Under the pieces are notes generated by a model, which saw only the letters and a list, made by a program, of their open reading frames with translations, was not told where the DNA came from and made no database searches. Positions 31,238 through 40,315 of a stretch of 41,660 bases of DNA are shown one piece after another (within the stretch, counting starts at the first letter, position 1; each line of letters begins with the position of its first letter). The stretch covers positions 1 to 41,660 of the forward strand of contig JALFWB010000050.1 in assembly GCA_022787425.1 (NCBI GenBank), given 5' to 3'. The position numbers were made by a program, and so were the translations under genes. Source of the DNA: Akkermansia sp. (GTDB taxonomy: Bacteria > Verrucomicrobiota > Verrucomicrobiia > Verrucomicrobiales > Akkermansiaceae).

Positions 31238-32680
31238 ATGGAAGCCGTAATATCAGTACTGAAAACCGTTGGGCTCATCGTGCTTGTGGTCATGTTCTTC
31301 AATGTCATGATTTTCGTGCACGAGCTCGGCCATTTCTTAGCGGGCAAGTGGCGCGGGGCGTATATCGACCGCTTTCAGATATGGTTCGGAAAGCCGATAT
31401 GGAGCAAGAAAATCGGCGGAGTGACCTACGGCATAGGCTGGATACCGGCAGGCGGCTTTGTATCGCTGCCTCAGATGGAGGATATGGAGATGGTGGAGGG
31501 TGAGGCCGTGAAGCCCGATGAGGAAGCGCGGAAGAAGATGAAACCCATGAAGCCGCTGGATAAGGTGATCATTGCCGCTGCCGGGCCTATCTTCTCCCTT
31601 CTGCTGGCCTATTTCTTTGCTGTGTTCGTGTGGGTATTGGGCAAGCCGGAGGCCGAGTTGCCCGGAACCACGATTGGTTACGTTGTCCCCAACACGCCGG
31701 CGGCGGAGGCCGGTCTGCTGCCCGGTGATAAAATAACGGCTATAGACGGAAAACCCGTTACCAAGTGGATGGGCAACATGGAAGGGGTGCGCGAGCTCAT
31801 CGCCCTGAGTGAGAACGAGAAGATCCGCTTCAGCATCGAACGCCCTGCCGGTGACGGCCGTGTGGAGAAACGGGAGATTGATTGCGGTTACAGACTCCCC
31901 GAGACCTCTTGGTGGGAGCGCACCGGCCTGCGCCAAGTCGGCGTGGCACCGAGCAGCCCCACTCTTGTTAAGTCGGTTCTCCCCGGTTCCCCTGCGGAGC
32001 AGGCGGGCCTTTGCCCCGGGGACACAATCGTGGCCGCTGAGGGCAAGCCTGTTTACACTCCCGCCGCCTTGGATACGGAGAAGGGCGTCACGCTGCATTT
32101 GACGGTACGCGGCAAGGATGGCACGGAGCGCGCAGTAGAGCTTACGCCCGCTATCCCTCCGAACTGGCAGGGGAAGGAAGGGGCCTTCCCGCTTTCCGGC
32201 ATTGTCTGGGCTGCGCGGCTCAAGACTTCTATGGAGCATCCCACGCCCCAGGCCCAGGTGAATGAGAGTTTTGCTCTGATGTGGAAGACGCTCAAGAAGA
32301 TCGCCGCGCCCAAGAGCAACATCGGGATGGAGCATCTCTCCGGGCCCGTGGGGATCGGAACCTATTTATACGATATGCTCACGGCACCGAGCGGCATTCT
32401 GCTGGCTCTGTGGTTTGCTGTGGTGCTGAATGTGAACTTGGCGGTGCTCAATATCCTGCCCCTGCCGATTGTCGATGGTGGTCACGTGGTGCTGGGTACG
32501 TTGGAGATGGTGCTGAAGCGGCCGGTGCAGGGGCGCATCCTGACGGCGATTCAGTATGCGTTCTTCTTTGTGCTCATTGGTTTCTTCCTCTTTGTTACCT
32601 TCAAGGATGTGGGTAGTGCCGTGGGCGGTAAGTCCCCGGAGAAACTCCCCACCCCGGTCTTTGCAACTCCCGCCCCCTAA
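31238..32680 (+). CDS. rseP: RIP metalloprotease (site-2 protease)
   Basis: 480 aa, close to the E. coli length (450). It is an inner-membrane zinc protease that cuts membrane-embedded substrates such as anti-sigma factors and leftover signal peptides. HELGHFLAGKWRG (~30) holds the zinc-binding HExxH. Two PDZ domains are likely (TPAAEAGLLPGDKITAIDGK and SPAEQAGLCPGDTIVAAEGK). NILPLPIVDGGHVVLGTLE holds the third zinc ligand Asp. Further membrane helices end the protein (YAFFFVLIGFFLFVTF). The walJ-like gene follows after 4 nt. Confidence 0.95.
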   Translation: MEAVISVLKTVGLIVLVVMFFNVMIFVHELGHFLAGKWRGAYIDRFQIWFGKPIWSKKIGGVTYGIGWIPAGGFVSLPQMEDMEMVEGEAVKPDEEARKKMKPMKPLDKVIIAAAGPIFSLLLAYFFAVFVWVLGKPEAELPGTTIGYVVPNTPAAEAGLLPGDKITAIDGKPVTKWMGNMEGVRELIALSENEKIRFSIERPAGDGRVEKREIDCGYRLPETSWWERTGLRQVGVAPSSPTLVKSVLPGSPAEQAGLCPGDTIVAAEGKPVYTPAALDTEKGVTLHLTVRGKDGTERAVELTPAIPPNWQGKEGAFPLSGIVWAARLKTSMEHPTPQAQVNESFALMWKTLKKIAAPKSNIGMEHLSGPVGIGTYLYDMLTAPSGILLALWFAVVLNVNLAVLNILPLPIVDGGHVVLGTLEMVLKRPVQGRILTAIQYAFFFVLIGFFLFVTFKDVGSAVGGKSPEKLPTPVFATPAP

Positions 32681-32684
32681 TCCC

Positions 32685-33452
32685 ATGCGCATCCTGACCC
32701 TCGCCAGCGGCAGCAGTGGCAACGCATCCATCGTGCAGAGCGGCAGTACCTGCATTTTGGTGGATGCCGGCATCAGTGCGCGGCGCATCACCAAGCACCT
32801 GTCGGAGCTCGGCATTGCCCCGGCTTCCTTGTCCGGCGTGTTGATCACCCACGAGCACCTCGATCACGTCTGCGGGCTTGGTGTTTTGGCTAAAAAACAC
32901 CCGCTGTGCGTCTATTGCAGCCGCTACACGGCGCAGGATTTGAAATCCGCCGCACCCGCTGCCCGCTATACCTACATTGAGCCCGGTTCCCCCATCACCA
33001 TTGGGGACATCACCGTGACTCCCTTTGGGGTGAGCCACGATGCCTTGGATCCGCTGGGCTACCTGTTCGAGCATGAGGGGCGCCGCTTGGGTTACATCAC
33101 GGATACGGGTTGCATTACGCGCGAAATCCTTCTGCGCGCTCGGGACCTCCACGCTCTGTATCTGGAGTCTAACTATGACCCGACCATGCTGCGCGAAAGC
33201 GGTCGCCCTCTCTCACTCATCGAACGCATCGATAACGCCTTCGGACACCTTTCTAACGAGCAAGCCGGTGAATTTGTGCGCACCATTGCTCACCCCGGGC
33301 TCCGCCACGTCCTTCTCGGCCATCTGAGCCGCGAGTGTAACACCCCGGAAAAGGCTCGATCTGACATGGCGGCGGTTCTTTCCGAGTTCCCCGAGCCCCC
33401 GCAGCTTACTGTTTGCCCCGCTGCCGATCGCACCGATTGGGTGGAGGTATAA
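32685..33452 (+). CDS. Metallo-beta-lactamase-fold hydrolase (WalJ/YycJ-like)
   Basis: 255 aa. The protein starts MRILTLASGSSGNASIVQSG, as WalJ does. The metal motif THEHLDHVCGL is the HxHxDH of the fold. FGVSHDALDPLGYLF, GYITDTGCIT, ESNYDPTML and the C-terminal LGHLSRECNTPEKA complete the family signature. Members act in the cytosol, and some are 5'-3' exonucleases linked to cell-wall or DNA-repair functions. The gene begins 4 nt after rseP (ATG 32685), so it shares that transcript. Confidence 0.87.
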   Translation: MRILTLASGSSGNASIVQSGSTCILVDAGISARRITKHLSELGIAPASLSGVLITHEHLDHVCGLGVLAKKHPLCVYCSRYTAQDLKSAAPAARYTYIEPGSPITIGDITVTPFGVSHDALDPLGYLFEHEGRRLGYITDTGCITREILLRARDLHALYLESNYDPTMLRESGRPLSLIERIDNAFGHLSNEQAGEFVRTIAHPGLRHVLLGHLSRECNTPEKARSDMAAVLSEFPEPPQLTVCPAADRTDWVEV

Positions 33453-33536
33453 CGAAAACCGCCCCTCGGCTGCCGTGTTTTCCGTGAATTCCGGCTCGCC
33501 GGCGCGTGAAATTTCGGCAGAGGTGGCATTTCGTGC

Positions 33537-33565
33537 TTGCGCTGTCGGTGCGTGTGTTGTATGAT
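33537..33565 (+). promoter_or_regulatory. Promoter of the small lipoprotein-like gene
   Basis: -35 TTGCGC (33537-33542), 17-bp spacer, -10 TATGAT (33560-33565). The gap to ATG 33579 is 13 nt, so the leader would be about 6 nt. Confidence 0.6.
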
Positions 33566-33578
33566 GATGGTAACCGAA

Positions 33579-34061
33579 ATGATGACGATGACAACCACAC
33601 TGCTTATTTCCGGCATCGCGCTCGCGGCAGCGGTGCTCGTGCGTTTCTGCTACCGAGGCTCGATGAGAGTAGGCGGCACGGCGTTGCTTCTGGGCGCGGC
33701 GATGCCGTTGCTGCTGACATCCTGCTCGGAGGAGGAAGAGGAGCCCTGCCCGGTTTACGAGGCTTTTCAGGAGTCCATCGCACAGAAGACCAAGGCGGTG
33801 AAGGCTCTCGATAAGGCCGATGTTGTCCTGGAAACCGTTGGATTGTCCCAAAAGATCGAGAGATCCTGTAAAGCCCTTCAGGATGACCTGACGGCCTACC
33901 GCGCCCACCTTCTCCGCTGCCCCAATGAGCATTGCATGGCGCAGGCACAAACGGAGGTCAAGAAGTGTGATGAAGTTATCCGTGCCCTGCAGGAGCGGCG
34001 TGATATCCACAGCCTGATCGACCTCATCAGAAAAATAGGTCTCCTCATCTACGGACTTTGA
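33579..34061 (+). CDS. Small membrane/lipoprotein-like protein, copy 1 of a paralogue pair
   Basis: 160 aa, no known family. An N-terminal membrane helix (LLISGIALAAAVLVRF) is followed by a second hydrophobic stretch ending in a lipobox-like LLLTSC (Cys49), then SEEEEE. The rest is helical and charged, with Cys57 in CPVY, and Cys114 and Cys119 in RCPNEHC. Another copy lies at 40483-40980 with Cys49 in the same place and equivalents of the other three Cys. Envelope location is inferred; function unknown. Start at 33579 (33582 and 33588 are alternatives). It precedes the convergent rsmE. Confidence 0.7.
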   Translation: MMTMTTTLLISGIALAAAVLVRFCYRGSMRVGGTALLLGAAMPLLLTSCSEEEEEPCPVYEAFQESIAQKTKAVKALDKADVVLETVGLSQKIERSCKALQDDLTAYRAHLLRCPNEHCMAQAQTEVKKCDEVIRALQERRDIHSLIDLIRKIGLLIYGL

Positions 34062-34079
34062 AGCCCGGGTGACGGTGTC

Positions 34080-34817
34080 TTAATCCAGCGCGTAGCGCGC
34101 GGCGGAGAGGGCCATGAAGGCAGCGGTTTCAACCCGCAGAATGATGGGACCGAGGGAAATGGGGGCGTAGCCGGCAACAGCGGAGGCGGTGTACTCGGCA
34201 GGGGAGAAATCGCCCTCCGGCCCGATGAGAAACACGGCGGCGCGGTGACCGCCTGCGCGGGCTGCCTCCAGGGTCTCGCGCATGGGGCGGGCCGTGGGGG
34301 TAATGGCGCATTGCAGCTTGAGGACCGGTAGGTCCGTGCGCTGTAAGAAGTGGGGGAAAGGTTGCGGCGGCTCTACCATGGGGATCCGGTTAACGCCGGA
34401 TTGCTTACAGGCCTCCAGCACGGTTCTCTGCCACTTGGCAGCCTTGGCGGCGGCCTCCCCCGCGCCGGGGCGGGCGATGGTGCGCTCCGTTACCAGCGGG
34501 ATGATGCGGCAGGCTCCGAGCTCCACCGCCTTTTGGGCTATGAGGTCCATGTTCGCTCCCTTGGGAATGGCGATGGCCAAGGTGATCTGCGCCACAGGGG
34601 GCAGTTCCGGCAGCAGTCGCAGCACCTTCAACTGCATGGCGGAATTTCCCTCTGCCTGCACCAGTTGAGCCACGGCTGAGTGTCCCTCGCCGTCGAACAC
34701 CTCCAGCTCATCCCCCGGGCGCAGGCGCATCACGCGCAGGGCATGGCGCGCCTCCTCCCCCTCCACCGGCAGGGAGGGGGTAGCAAAATCTGCGCCGGGG
34801 GTGTAACAACGGTGCAT
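34080..34817 (-). CDS. rsmE: 16S rRNA m3U1498 methyltransferase
   Basis: 245 aa, a SPOUT-fold methyltransferase of the normal RsmE size. Near the N-terminus it has EEARHALRVMRLRPGDELEV. The SAM-binding knot region shows LAIAIPKGANMDLIAQKAVE and ACKQSGVNRIP. LIGPEGDFSPAEY and LGPIILRVETAAF are the C-terminal knot motifs. It methylates U1498 of 16S rRNA in the mature 30S. It begins 11 nt after the dnaJ stop, so it is the last gene of the grpE-dnaJ-rsmE unit. Confidence 0.95.
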   Translation of the reverse strand: MHRCYTPGADFATPSLPVEGEEARHALRVMRLRPGDELEVFDGEGHSAVAQLVQAEGNSAMQLKVLRLLPELPPVAQITLAIAIPKGANMDLIAQKAVELGACRIIPLVTERTIARPGAGEAAAKAAKWQRTVLEACKQSGVNRIPMVEPPQPFPHFLQRTDLPVLKLQCAITPTARPMRETLEAARAGGHRAAVFLIGPEGDFSPAEYTASAVAGYAPISLGPIILRVETAAFMALSAARYALD

Positions 34818-34828
34818 CGTCGTGCGGC

Positions 34829-35968
34829 TTAGGCGAGGTATTTACGGGCACGCGCAGAGAATTCCGCACACTCCGGCTGATTGTCCTCCTTCAGCGTTGC
34901 GGAGAAAGCCTCCAAGGCCTTCTTCTGCGAGCTGCTGAGGTCGGAGGGAATTTCCACCTGCACCTCCACCAGCAGGTCGCCGCGCCCGGAGCCCTTGAGA
35001 GCGGGCATACCTTTATCACGCAGTCGGAAGGTCGTGCCGTTCTTGGTGGCGGCAGGCAGCTTCAGTTTCGTGGGGCCATCCAGGGTCGGAACGGTGATCA
35101 CGCCTCCGGTCAGGGCCAAGGCGAGCGGCACGGGCATCTCGCAGTGCAGGTCGTTGCCGTCACGGGTGAATACTTCGTTGGGCTTCACCTCCAGGAACAC
35201 ATAGAGGTCCCCGGTCTCGCCGCCGTGCACGCCTGCATCGCCGTTGGAGGAAGAACGGACCTTGTTGCCGGACTTCACGCCGGCGGGGATGTTCAGGGTG
35301 ATCTTCTCATCCTTGTGTACGCGACCCTCACCCCGGCACTTGGGGCAGGGGTTGCTGATGGTCTGTCCGGCACCGTGGCAGGTGGGGCAGGTGCTCTGTT
35401 GCACGAAGAAGCCGCTCTGTCGTGTCACGACGCCTGTGCCGTGGCAAGTGGGGCAGGTCTTGAAGCCTGCCGTGCCGTCCTTGGAGCCCGTGGCATGGCA
35501 GGCCTCGCAGGGAACCAAGCGTTCGATTTCGATGGTCTTGGTGCAACCATGGTAGGCCTCTTCCAGCGTGATGTCCAAGTCATAGCGCAGGTCGCCGCCG
35601 GGCTGCCGGGGATCCGCCTTGCGGCGGCCGCCTCCGAATCCGCCGAATCCCCCGAAACCACCCATGCCGCCGAACATTTGGGCGAAAATATCCATGGGGT
35701 CTGCAAAGCCGCCGCCACCACCGCCGGCACCGTTCATGCCGCCGTTCTTAAAGGCTTCGTGGCCCATGCGATCGTAGGCGGCGCGTTTGTCGGCATCGCT
35801 CAGTACCTCATAGGCCTCGCCGATCTCCTTGAATTTCTCCTCGGCCGCCTTGTCATCCGGATTGCGGTCCGGGTGATACTTCATGGCCAGCTTGCGGTAG
35901 GCCTTCTTGATCGTTGCATCGTCAGCGTTTTTGTCCACGCCGAGGATCTCGTAATAGTCCTGTGCCAT
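34829..35968 (-). CDS. dnaJ: Chaperone protein DnaJ
   Basis: 379 aa, full length. It works with DnaK and GrpE in protein folding. The J domain holds HPD in [12 protein letters not shown] Gly/Phe-rich segment follows ([13 protein letters not shown]). The zinc-finger region has four CxxCxGxG-like repeats ([32 protein letters not shown]). C-terminal substrate-binding domains follow. The start at ATG 35968 ([10 protein letters not shown]) is preferred over TTG 35974. It lies 21 nt after grpE. No dnaK is in the window. Confidence 0.97.
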   Translation of the reverse strand: MAQDYYEILGVDKNADDATIKKAYRKLAMKYHPDRNPDDKAAEEKFKEIGEAYEVLSDADKRAAYDRMGHEAFKNGGMNGAGGGGGGFADPMDIFAQMFGGMGGFGGFGGFGGGRRKADPRQPGGDLRYDLDITLEEAYHGCTKTIEIERLVPCEACHATGSKDGTAGFKTCPTCHGTGVVTRQSGFFVQQSTCPTCHGAGQTISNPCPKCRGEGRVHKDEKITLNIPAGVKSGNKVRSSSNGDAGVHGGETGDLYVFLEVKPNEVFTRDGNDLHCEMPVPLALALTGGVITVPTLDGPTKLKLPAATKNGTTFRLRDKGMPALKGSGRGDLLVEVQVEIPSDLSSSQKKALEAFSATLKEDNQPECAEFSARARKYLA

Positions 35969-35989
35969 TGTCAAATCGCGGGTGCGGGG

Positions 35990-36571
35990 TTAGTCCTTCT
36001 TCTCCTCCGTCGTTGTTTGCGGGGCGGCAGAGGTCACCACATTCACGGGACGCAGCAAGCGGTCCTTGAGGCGGAAACCCCGGCGCAGGATGCGCAGAAT
36101 GGTTCCCTCCGGTTGATCGGATGGCTCGCTGGTGATGGCCTCGTGCAGGGTGTGGTCGAACATCTGACCAACCTCGCAGGGGATGGGTTCTACACCCTGT
36201 CCCTCCAAGAAGTCATGCAGCTGCTTCTGCACCATGCTCATGCCCACGTAGATCATGGAGGACGTGTCCTGCCCGGCCATCTGCATGCCCATCTCGAAGT
36301 TGTCGATAACAGGCAGAAGCTCCTCCAGCAAGCCTTGGTTGGCGTACTTGGCGAACTCGGCGCGCTCCTTGGTGCAGCGTTTGCGATAGTTGTCGTACTC
36401 GGCAGCGGTGCGCAGGGCGGTTTCGCGCCACTTGGTCAGCTCGTCCACGGGCTGTTCGGGGGTCTCCTCTGCGGGGGCCTGCTGCTGTGCGGATTCATCA
36501 GGGGCCTGCGCGGTCTCGTCGGCGGGAATGTCCTCCTGCTCTTGCTCTTTCTTGATTTCGTCTTCGTTCAT
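35990..36571 (-). CDS. grpE: Nucleotide exchange factor GrpE
   Basis: 193 aa. A low-complexity acidic N-terminus rich in Glu, Gln and Ala (residues 1-50) precedes the GrpE core. The core has a long helix (ETALRTAAEYDNYRKRCTKE), then LLEELLPVIDNFEMGM and YVGMSMVQKQLHDFLE. The C-terminal beta part has EAITSEPSDQPEGTI and GFRLKDRLLRPVNVVTS. It releases ADP from DnaK. ATG 36571 is chosen by promoter and family start; the long open frame upstream is a shadow. Confidence 0.95.
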   Translation of the reverse strand: MNEDEIKKEQEQEDIPADETAQAPDESAQQQAPAEETPEQPVDELTKWRETALRTAAEYDNYRKRCTKERAEFAKYANQGLLEELLPVIDNFEMGMQMAGQDTSSMIYVGMSMVQKQLHDFLEGQGVEPIPCEVGQMFDHTLHEAITSEPSDQPEGTILRILRRGFRLKDRLLRPVNVVTSAAPQTTTEEKKD

Positions 36572-36577
36572 GGCCGT

Positions 36578-36606
36578 ATAATACCCCCAAAGGGCCCTCG
36601 CGTCAA
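36578..36606 (-). promoter_or_regulatory. Leaderless-type promoter of grpE-dnaJ-rsmE
   Basis: Minus strand -35 TTGACG (36606-36601), 17-bp spacer, -10 TATTAT (36583-36578), then 6 nt to the grpE ATG. No CIRCE element was recognised. The divergent hydrolase promoter lies 64 bp away. Confidence 0.75.
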
Positions 36607-36669
36607 TCACCCGTTGCGGCATACCGTCGGAAAGTCTCTTAAAATGACAAAGTGACCTGGCCGGAGAGC

Positions 36670-36698
36670 TTGACACGGCCCCCAGGCTGTGCCACAAT
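36670..36698 (+). promoter_or_regulatory. Leaderless-type promoter of the alpha/beta hydrolase gene
   Basis: -35 TTGACA (36670-36675), 17-bp spacer, -10 CACAAT (36693-36698), then 6 nt to ATG 36705. Confidence 0.7.
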
Positions 36699-36704
36699 GG
36701 GGGC

Positions 36705-37565
36705 ATGAAGAAGCTGTGTAAGATCGTGCTCATTCCGGTGTTGACGGTTCCGTTCTCCCTGCTGTTGCTTGTAACGGCCTTTTGGTTGGTCTGCACGGCG
36801 ATGGGCTGCTCCCCCGTCAATCGCTTGGTTTATCCCGGCAGCCTGCACGCCATGCCGGATGAGGTCTGCGGGCACGAGCAGCAGCACATCACCTTGCCCG
36901 CGCCGGACGGCACGCCGTTGGCGGGCTGGTTTTTCAACCGGGGCGCGGGCAAGCCGCTTGTGATGATGTTCGGCGGTAACAATATGAACGTGGGGGCTTT
37001 CACGGACATTGCAGCGGCGGACACCGCCCGCTCGTACCTGCTGCTGAATTATCGAGGCTACGGCAACAGCAAGGGAACCCCGAATCAGAAGGACATTGTG
37101 CAGGATGCCTTGCATGCCCTAGAGCTCAAGCAGGAGGAGCTCGGCAACCCGCCGGTGATCATCGTGGGCTACAGCATCGGTACGGGGGTGGCCTGCCAAG
37201 TGGCCTCCGCAGGGAGCGTTGCCACGGCCAAGCTGATTTTGATTTGTCCCTTCGATTCGCTCACCTCCGTGGCCACCGGTTTTGTGCCTCTGCTGCCTCA
37301 CCTCCTGCTCTCGGATAGCTATGATTCCGTTGGGGCTGTCTCGAGTCTCTACTGTCCCATCAGCATTCTGCGTGCGCAGTTCGATGAGGTGATCGCCCCG
37401 AAGCACACGGATCGGCTGATCGAGAGAATCACGAAGGCGAGAATCACGAAGGTGCGTGAACAAAATCCGGCCGTCTTCACCTTCCCCGCCGGACATAACA
37501 ATATCTTCTCCGCACCGGGCTTCAACGAAACCCTCCGGCAGCAGATGGAGCTGCGTCCCCTCTGA
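36705..37565 (+). CDS. Membrane-anchored alpha/beta hydrolase (BEM46-like)
   Basis: 286 aa. An N-terminal hydrophobic anchor (~5-33) precedes an alpha/beta hydrolase fold facing the periplasm. Seen: LPAPDGTPLAGWFFNRG, MMFGGNNMNVGAF (oxyanion region), YLLLNYRGYGNSKG, the nucleophile elbow GYSIGTG (Ser), RAQFDEVIAP (acid) and FPAGHNNIF (His). The family includes peptidases, esterases and lipases; the substrate is not predictable. The mRNA is predicted leaderless. hemL follows 67 nt downstream with its own promoter. Confidence 0.83.
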   Translation: MKKLCKIVLIPVLTVPFSLLLLVTAFWLVCTAMGCSPVNRLVYPGSLHAMPDEVCGHEQQHITLPAPDGTPLAGWFFNRGAGKPLVMMFGGNNMNVGAFTDIAAADTARSYLLLNYRGYGNSKGTPNQKDIVQDALHALELKQEELGNPPVIIVGYSIGTGVACQVASAGSVATAKLILICPFDSLTSVATGFVPLLPHLLLSDSYDSVGAVSSLYCPISILRAQFDEVIAPKHTDRLIERITKARITKVREQNPAVFTFPAGHNNIFSAPGFNETLRQQMELRPL

Positions 37566-37597
37566 GAAGGGTGGGCCGATTCGGCCGCAATTCGGGC

Positions 37598-37626
37598 TTG
37601 CAAGCGGGGCGGGCATGCCGTATACT
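37598..37626 (+). promoter_or_regulatory. Leaderless-type promoter of hemL
   Basis: -35 TTGCAA (37598-37603), 17-bp spacer, -10 TATACT (37621-37626), then 6 nt to ATG 37633. Confidence 0.75.
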
Positions 37627-37632
37627 GGGCAC

Positions 37633-38919
37633 ATGCCTATTTCCGATGAGCTGTTTGAGCGGGCCTGCCGGGTGATACCGGGCGGGGTCAATTCTCCCGT
37701 GCGTGCCTTCCGCCGCTTGGGGCGTGCGCCTTTCTTCGTAACAGAAGCCGCCGGGGCTCACCTCCGCGATGAGGACGGGCGGGAGTACATCGATTACGTG
37801 GGCACTTGGGGGCCTGCCATTCTGGGCCACGCGCCGCAGTGTGTGCTGAAGGCCGTGCAGGAGGCCGTGCCGCGCGGGCTGGGCTACGGCATCCCGACGC
37901 GGGTGGAGGTGGACATGGCGGAGACCATCTGCCGCTTTTTCCCGAACATCGAGAAGGTGCGCATGACCAACAGCGGCACGGAGGCCACCATGAGTGCCGT
38001 GCGACTGGCGCGCGGTTTCACCGGGCGGCCCTACATCATCAAGTTCGCGGGCTGTTACCACGGCCATGCGGACAGCCTGCTGGTCTGCGCCGGCAGCGGG
38101 GCCCTGACCCACGGCGAGCCGGACAGTGCGGGGGTGCCGGCGGAGTATGCCGCGCTGACGCTGGTGCTGCCTTACAACGACACCGCCGCCGTGCAGGCTG
38201 CCTTTGCAAGCCACCCGGGGCAGATCGCGGGTATCATCGTGGAGCCTTACCCCGGCAACGCCGGTTTCTACCTGCCCAAGCCCGGTTTCCTGCAATACCT
38301 GCGCGACATCACGGCGAGGGAGGGGGCCCTGCTCATTTTCGATGAGGTCATGACCGGGTTCCGCATCTCGCCCTCCGGGGTGCAGGGGAAGGAGGGCATC
38401 TGCCCGGACATCACCACCCTCGGTAAGATCATCGGCGGCGGTCTTCCCGTCGGGGCCTTCGGCGGGCGGCGGGACATCATGGACTGCGTGTCGCCCCTCG
38501 GGCCGGTCTACCAAGCCGGCACGCTCAGCGGCAACCCCGTGGCCATGGCCGCGGGGCTCGCCCAACTGCGCGAGCTGGAGAGCACGGACGCCTACGCGCG
38601 GCTGGAGGCCCTCGGCGCGCGGCTGGAGGAGGGGCTGCGGCGTACCCTGCACGACCTGCACCTGCCTCTCACCTTCAAGCGCAGCGGGTCCATGTTCTGC
38701 CTCTTCTTCACCACGCAGGATGTGGTGGATCTGGATACCGCGCAGACGGGGGATTTCGAGATGTTCCGCCGTTACTTCCTCGCCATGCTGGAGCAGGGGG
38801 TGTATGTGGCACCCTCGCCCTACGAGACCGGGTTCATCTCCACCGCGCACACGGAGGCGGACATCGATGCCACTGTGGCGGCCATGGATCGTGCCCTGCG
38901 CGGTGCCGTCGGTCGCTGA
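37633..38919 (+). CDS. hemL: Glutamate-1-semialdehyde 2,1-aminomutase
   Basis: 428 aa, the normal length. A PLP enzyme that makes 5-aminolevulinate for heme by moving the amino group of glutamate 1-semialdehyde. Motifs: FERACRVIPGGVNSPVRAF, GPAILGHAP, RMTNSGTEATMSAVRLAR, KFAGCYHGHADSLL, FDEVMTGFR (cofactor Asp) and TLGKIIGGGLPVGAFGGR with the Schiff-base Lys. The presence of HemL implies the C5 pathway from Glu-tRNA. It has its own promoter. hisS follows at 39006. Confidence 0.97.
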   Translation: MPISDELFERACRVIPGGVNSPVRAFRRLGRAPFFVTEAAGAHLRDEDGREYIDYVGTWGPAILGHAPQCVLKAVQEAVPRGLGYGIPTRVEVDMAETICRFFPNIEKVRMTNSGTEATMSAVRLARGFTGRPYIIKFAGCYHGHADSLLVCAGSGALTHGEPDSAGVPAEYAALTLVLPYNDTAAVQAAFASHPGQIAGIIVEPYPGNAGFYLPKPGFLQYLRDITAREGALLIFDEVMTGFRISPSGVQGKEGICPDITTLGKIIGGGLPVGAFGGRRDIMDCVSPLGPVYQAGTLSGNPVAMAAGLAQLRELESTDAYARLEALGARLEEGLRRTLHDLHLPLTFKRSGSMFCLFFTTQDVVDLDTAQTGDFEMFRRYFLAMLEQGVYVAPSPYETGFISTAHTEADIDATVAAMDRALRGAVGR

Positions 38920-38952
38920 CGCACCACGCGGCGGCAGGTCGCAAATACAGGC

Positions 38953-38980
38953 TTGAAATCTGCCGCTGCTCGTGTATAAT
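38953..38980 (+). promoter_or_regulatory. hisS promoter
   Basis: -35 TTGAAA (38953-38958), 16-bp spacer, -10 TATAAT (38975-38980). The 25 nt between -10 and ATG are C/T-rich and lack a Shine-Dalgarno sequence. Confidence 0.7.
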
Positions 38981-39005
38981 ACCCCCAACTCATTTTTCAT
39001 CATAT

Positions 39006-40295
39006 ATGCCGGACGCACGATTCTCCCCTCTGCCGGGTTTCCGCGACTTTGCGCCGCAGGAATACGCTTTGCGCACCTACCTCTTCAACACGTGGCGGCG
39101 CGTGGCGCATCGCTATGGTTTCGTGGAGTGGGAGGCCCCTACCATTGAGTCCACCGAGCTTTACCTCAAGAAGTCCGGCGGTGAGCTGCCCACCCAGCTC
39201 TTCCGCTTCACGGACCAGGGGGAGCGCGATATCACCGTGCGCCCGGAGCTGACGGCTTCCCTGGGCCGCATCGCTGCCGCCTACCAGCGGGAGTACACGA
39301 AGCCGCTCAAGTGGTTCGAGATCGGTAGCTGCTTCCGCTACGAGAAGCCGCAGAAGGGCCGCCTCCGCGAGTTCGTGCAGTTCAATGCGGACATCCTCGG
39401 CGAGGCCGGTCCGGAGTCGGATGCGGAGCTTATCGCGCTGGCCGTGGATTGCATGCGCGAGTTCGGGTTCACGCCGCAGGATTTCGAGGTGCGCATCAGC
39501 GACCGCGAGGTGTGGCTGCGCTATGCCGCCGAGCATGGGGTGCCGGAGGAGAAGACGGGGGATTTCCTGGCCGTCATTGATAAGTTCGAGCGAGACCGCC
39601 CCGAGTACTGCCAGGAGAAGCTGGATGCCTTCGGTATGCAGCGCGCGGATTTGGTGGAGTTTATCGCTAACCCGCCTGCCGGTTGCTCGCCGCGCTATGA
39701 TGCCGTGCTGGCGGAGCTGACGGCCCGCGGCTTGCAGGATTATGTGAAGCTGGACCTGTCTGTGGTGCGCGGCTTGGCCTACTACACCGGCTTGGTGTTC
39801 GAGATTTTCGACAAGGGACACACCCTCCGCGCCGTGGCTGGCGGCGGTCGCTACAATGGCCTGGTGAAAACGCTCTCCGCGGGTGCTGTGGATATGCCTG
39901 CCACGGGCTTTGCCATGGGCGACGCAGTGATTGCGCACCTCATCGAGTCCTGCCCCGCTGCCCGCGCCCTGCGTGATGCCGCCACCAAGCCCGATTCCTG
40001 CGATGTGGCCCTCATCCTGGCCGCGCCGGAGATGCGCCCCGCCATGCTCTCCCTGGCCTCCGCCCTCCGCGACGAGGGTATCCGAGTCGACCTCCCGCTC
40101 TCGCCCGCCAAGATGGGTAACCAGCTCAAGCGTGCCGAGAAAATCGGGGCCACCTACGCCGTCGTCATCGGCTCGGAATACCCCTTCCTCAGCGTCAAAA
40201 CCCTCGCCACCCGCGAATCCGTCACCACAGACATCGAGGGTCTCACTGCCCTCCTCCTCAACAACGGTATCGAGGACTCCCCCGACGAGGAGTAA
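39006..40295 (+). CDS. hisS: Histidyl-tRNA synthetase
   Basis: 429 aa, a class II synthetase. Motif 2 is seen as FEIGSCFRYEKPQKGRLREF, followed by QFNADILG. RDITVRPELTASLGRI lies near motif 1. The His-specific signatures are VVRGLAYYTGLVFEIF and AVAGGGRYNGL. The C-terminal anticodon-binding domain follows (~330-429). The start at 39006 gives the usual N-terminus with LPGFRDFAPQE. It acts alone in the cytosol. A GC-rich hairpin follows. Confidence 0.96.
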   Translation: MPDARFSPLPGFRDFAPQEYALRTYLFNTWRRVAHRYGFVEWEAPTIESTELYLKKSGGELPTQLFRFTDQGERDITVRPELTASLGRIAAAYQREYTKPLKWFEIGSCFRYEKPQKGRLREFVQFNADILGEAGPESDAELIALAVDCMREFGFTPQDFEVRISDREVWLRYAAEHGVPEEKTGDFLAVIDKFERDRPEYCQEKLDAFGMQRADLVEFIANPPAGCSPRYDAVLAELTARGLQDYVKLDLSVVRGLAYYTGLVFEIFDKGHTLRAVAGGGRYNGLVKTLSAGAVDMPATGFAMGDAVIAHLIESCPAARALRDAATKPDSCDVALILAAPEMRPAMLSLASALRDEGIRVDLPLSPAKMGNQLKRAEKIGATYAVVIGSEYPFLSVKTLATRESVTTDIEGLTALLLNNGIEDSPDEE

Positions 40296-40315
40296 ACACC
40301 GCTTTTCTCTCCCTT

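Noticed and set aside
35144..36655. 503-aa plus-strand frame across dnaJ and grpE
   Set aside because: Antisense shadow of two well-identified chaperone genes.
36572..36704. CIRCE (HrcA) operator before grpE
   Set aside because: The CIRCE inverted repeat (TTAGCACTC-N9-GAGTGCTAA) was not seen.
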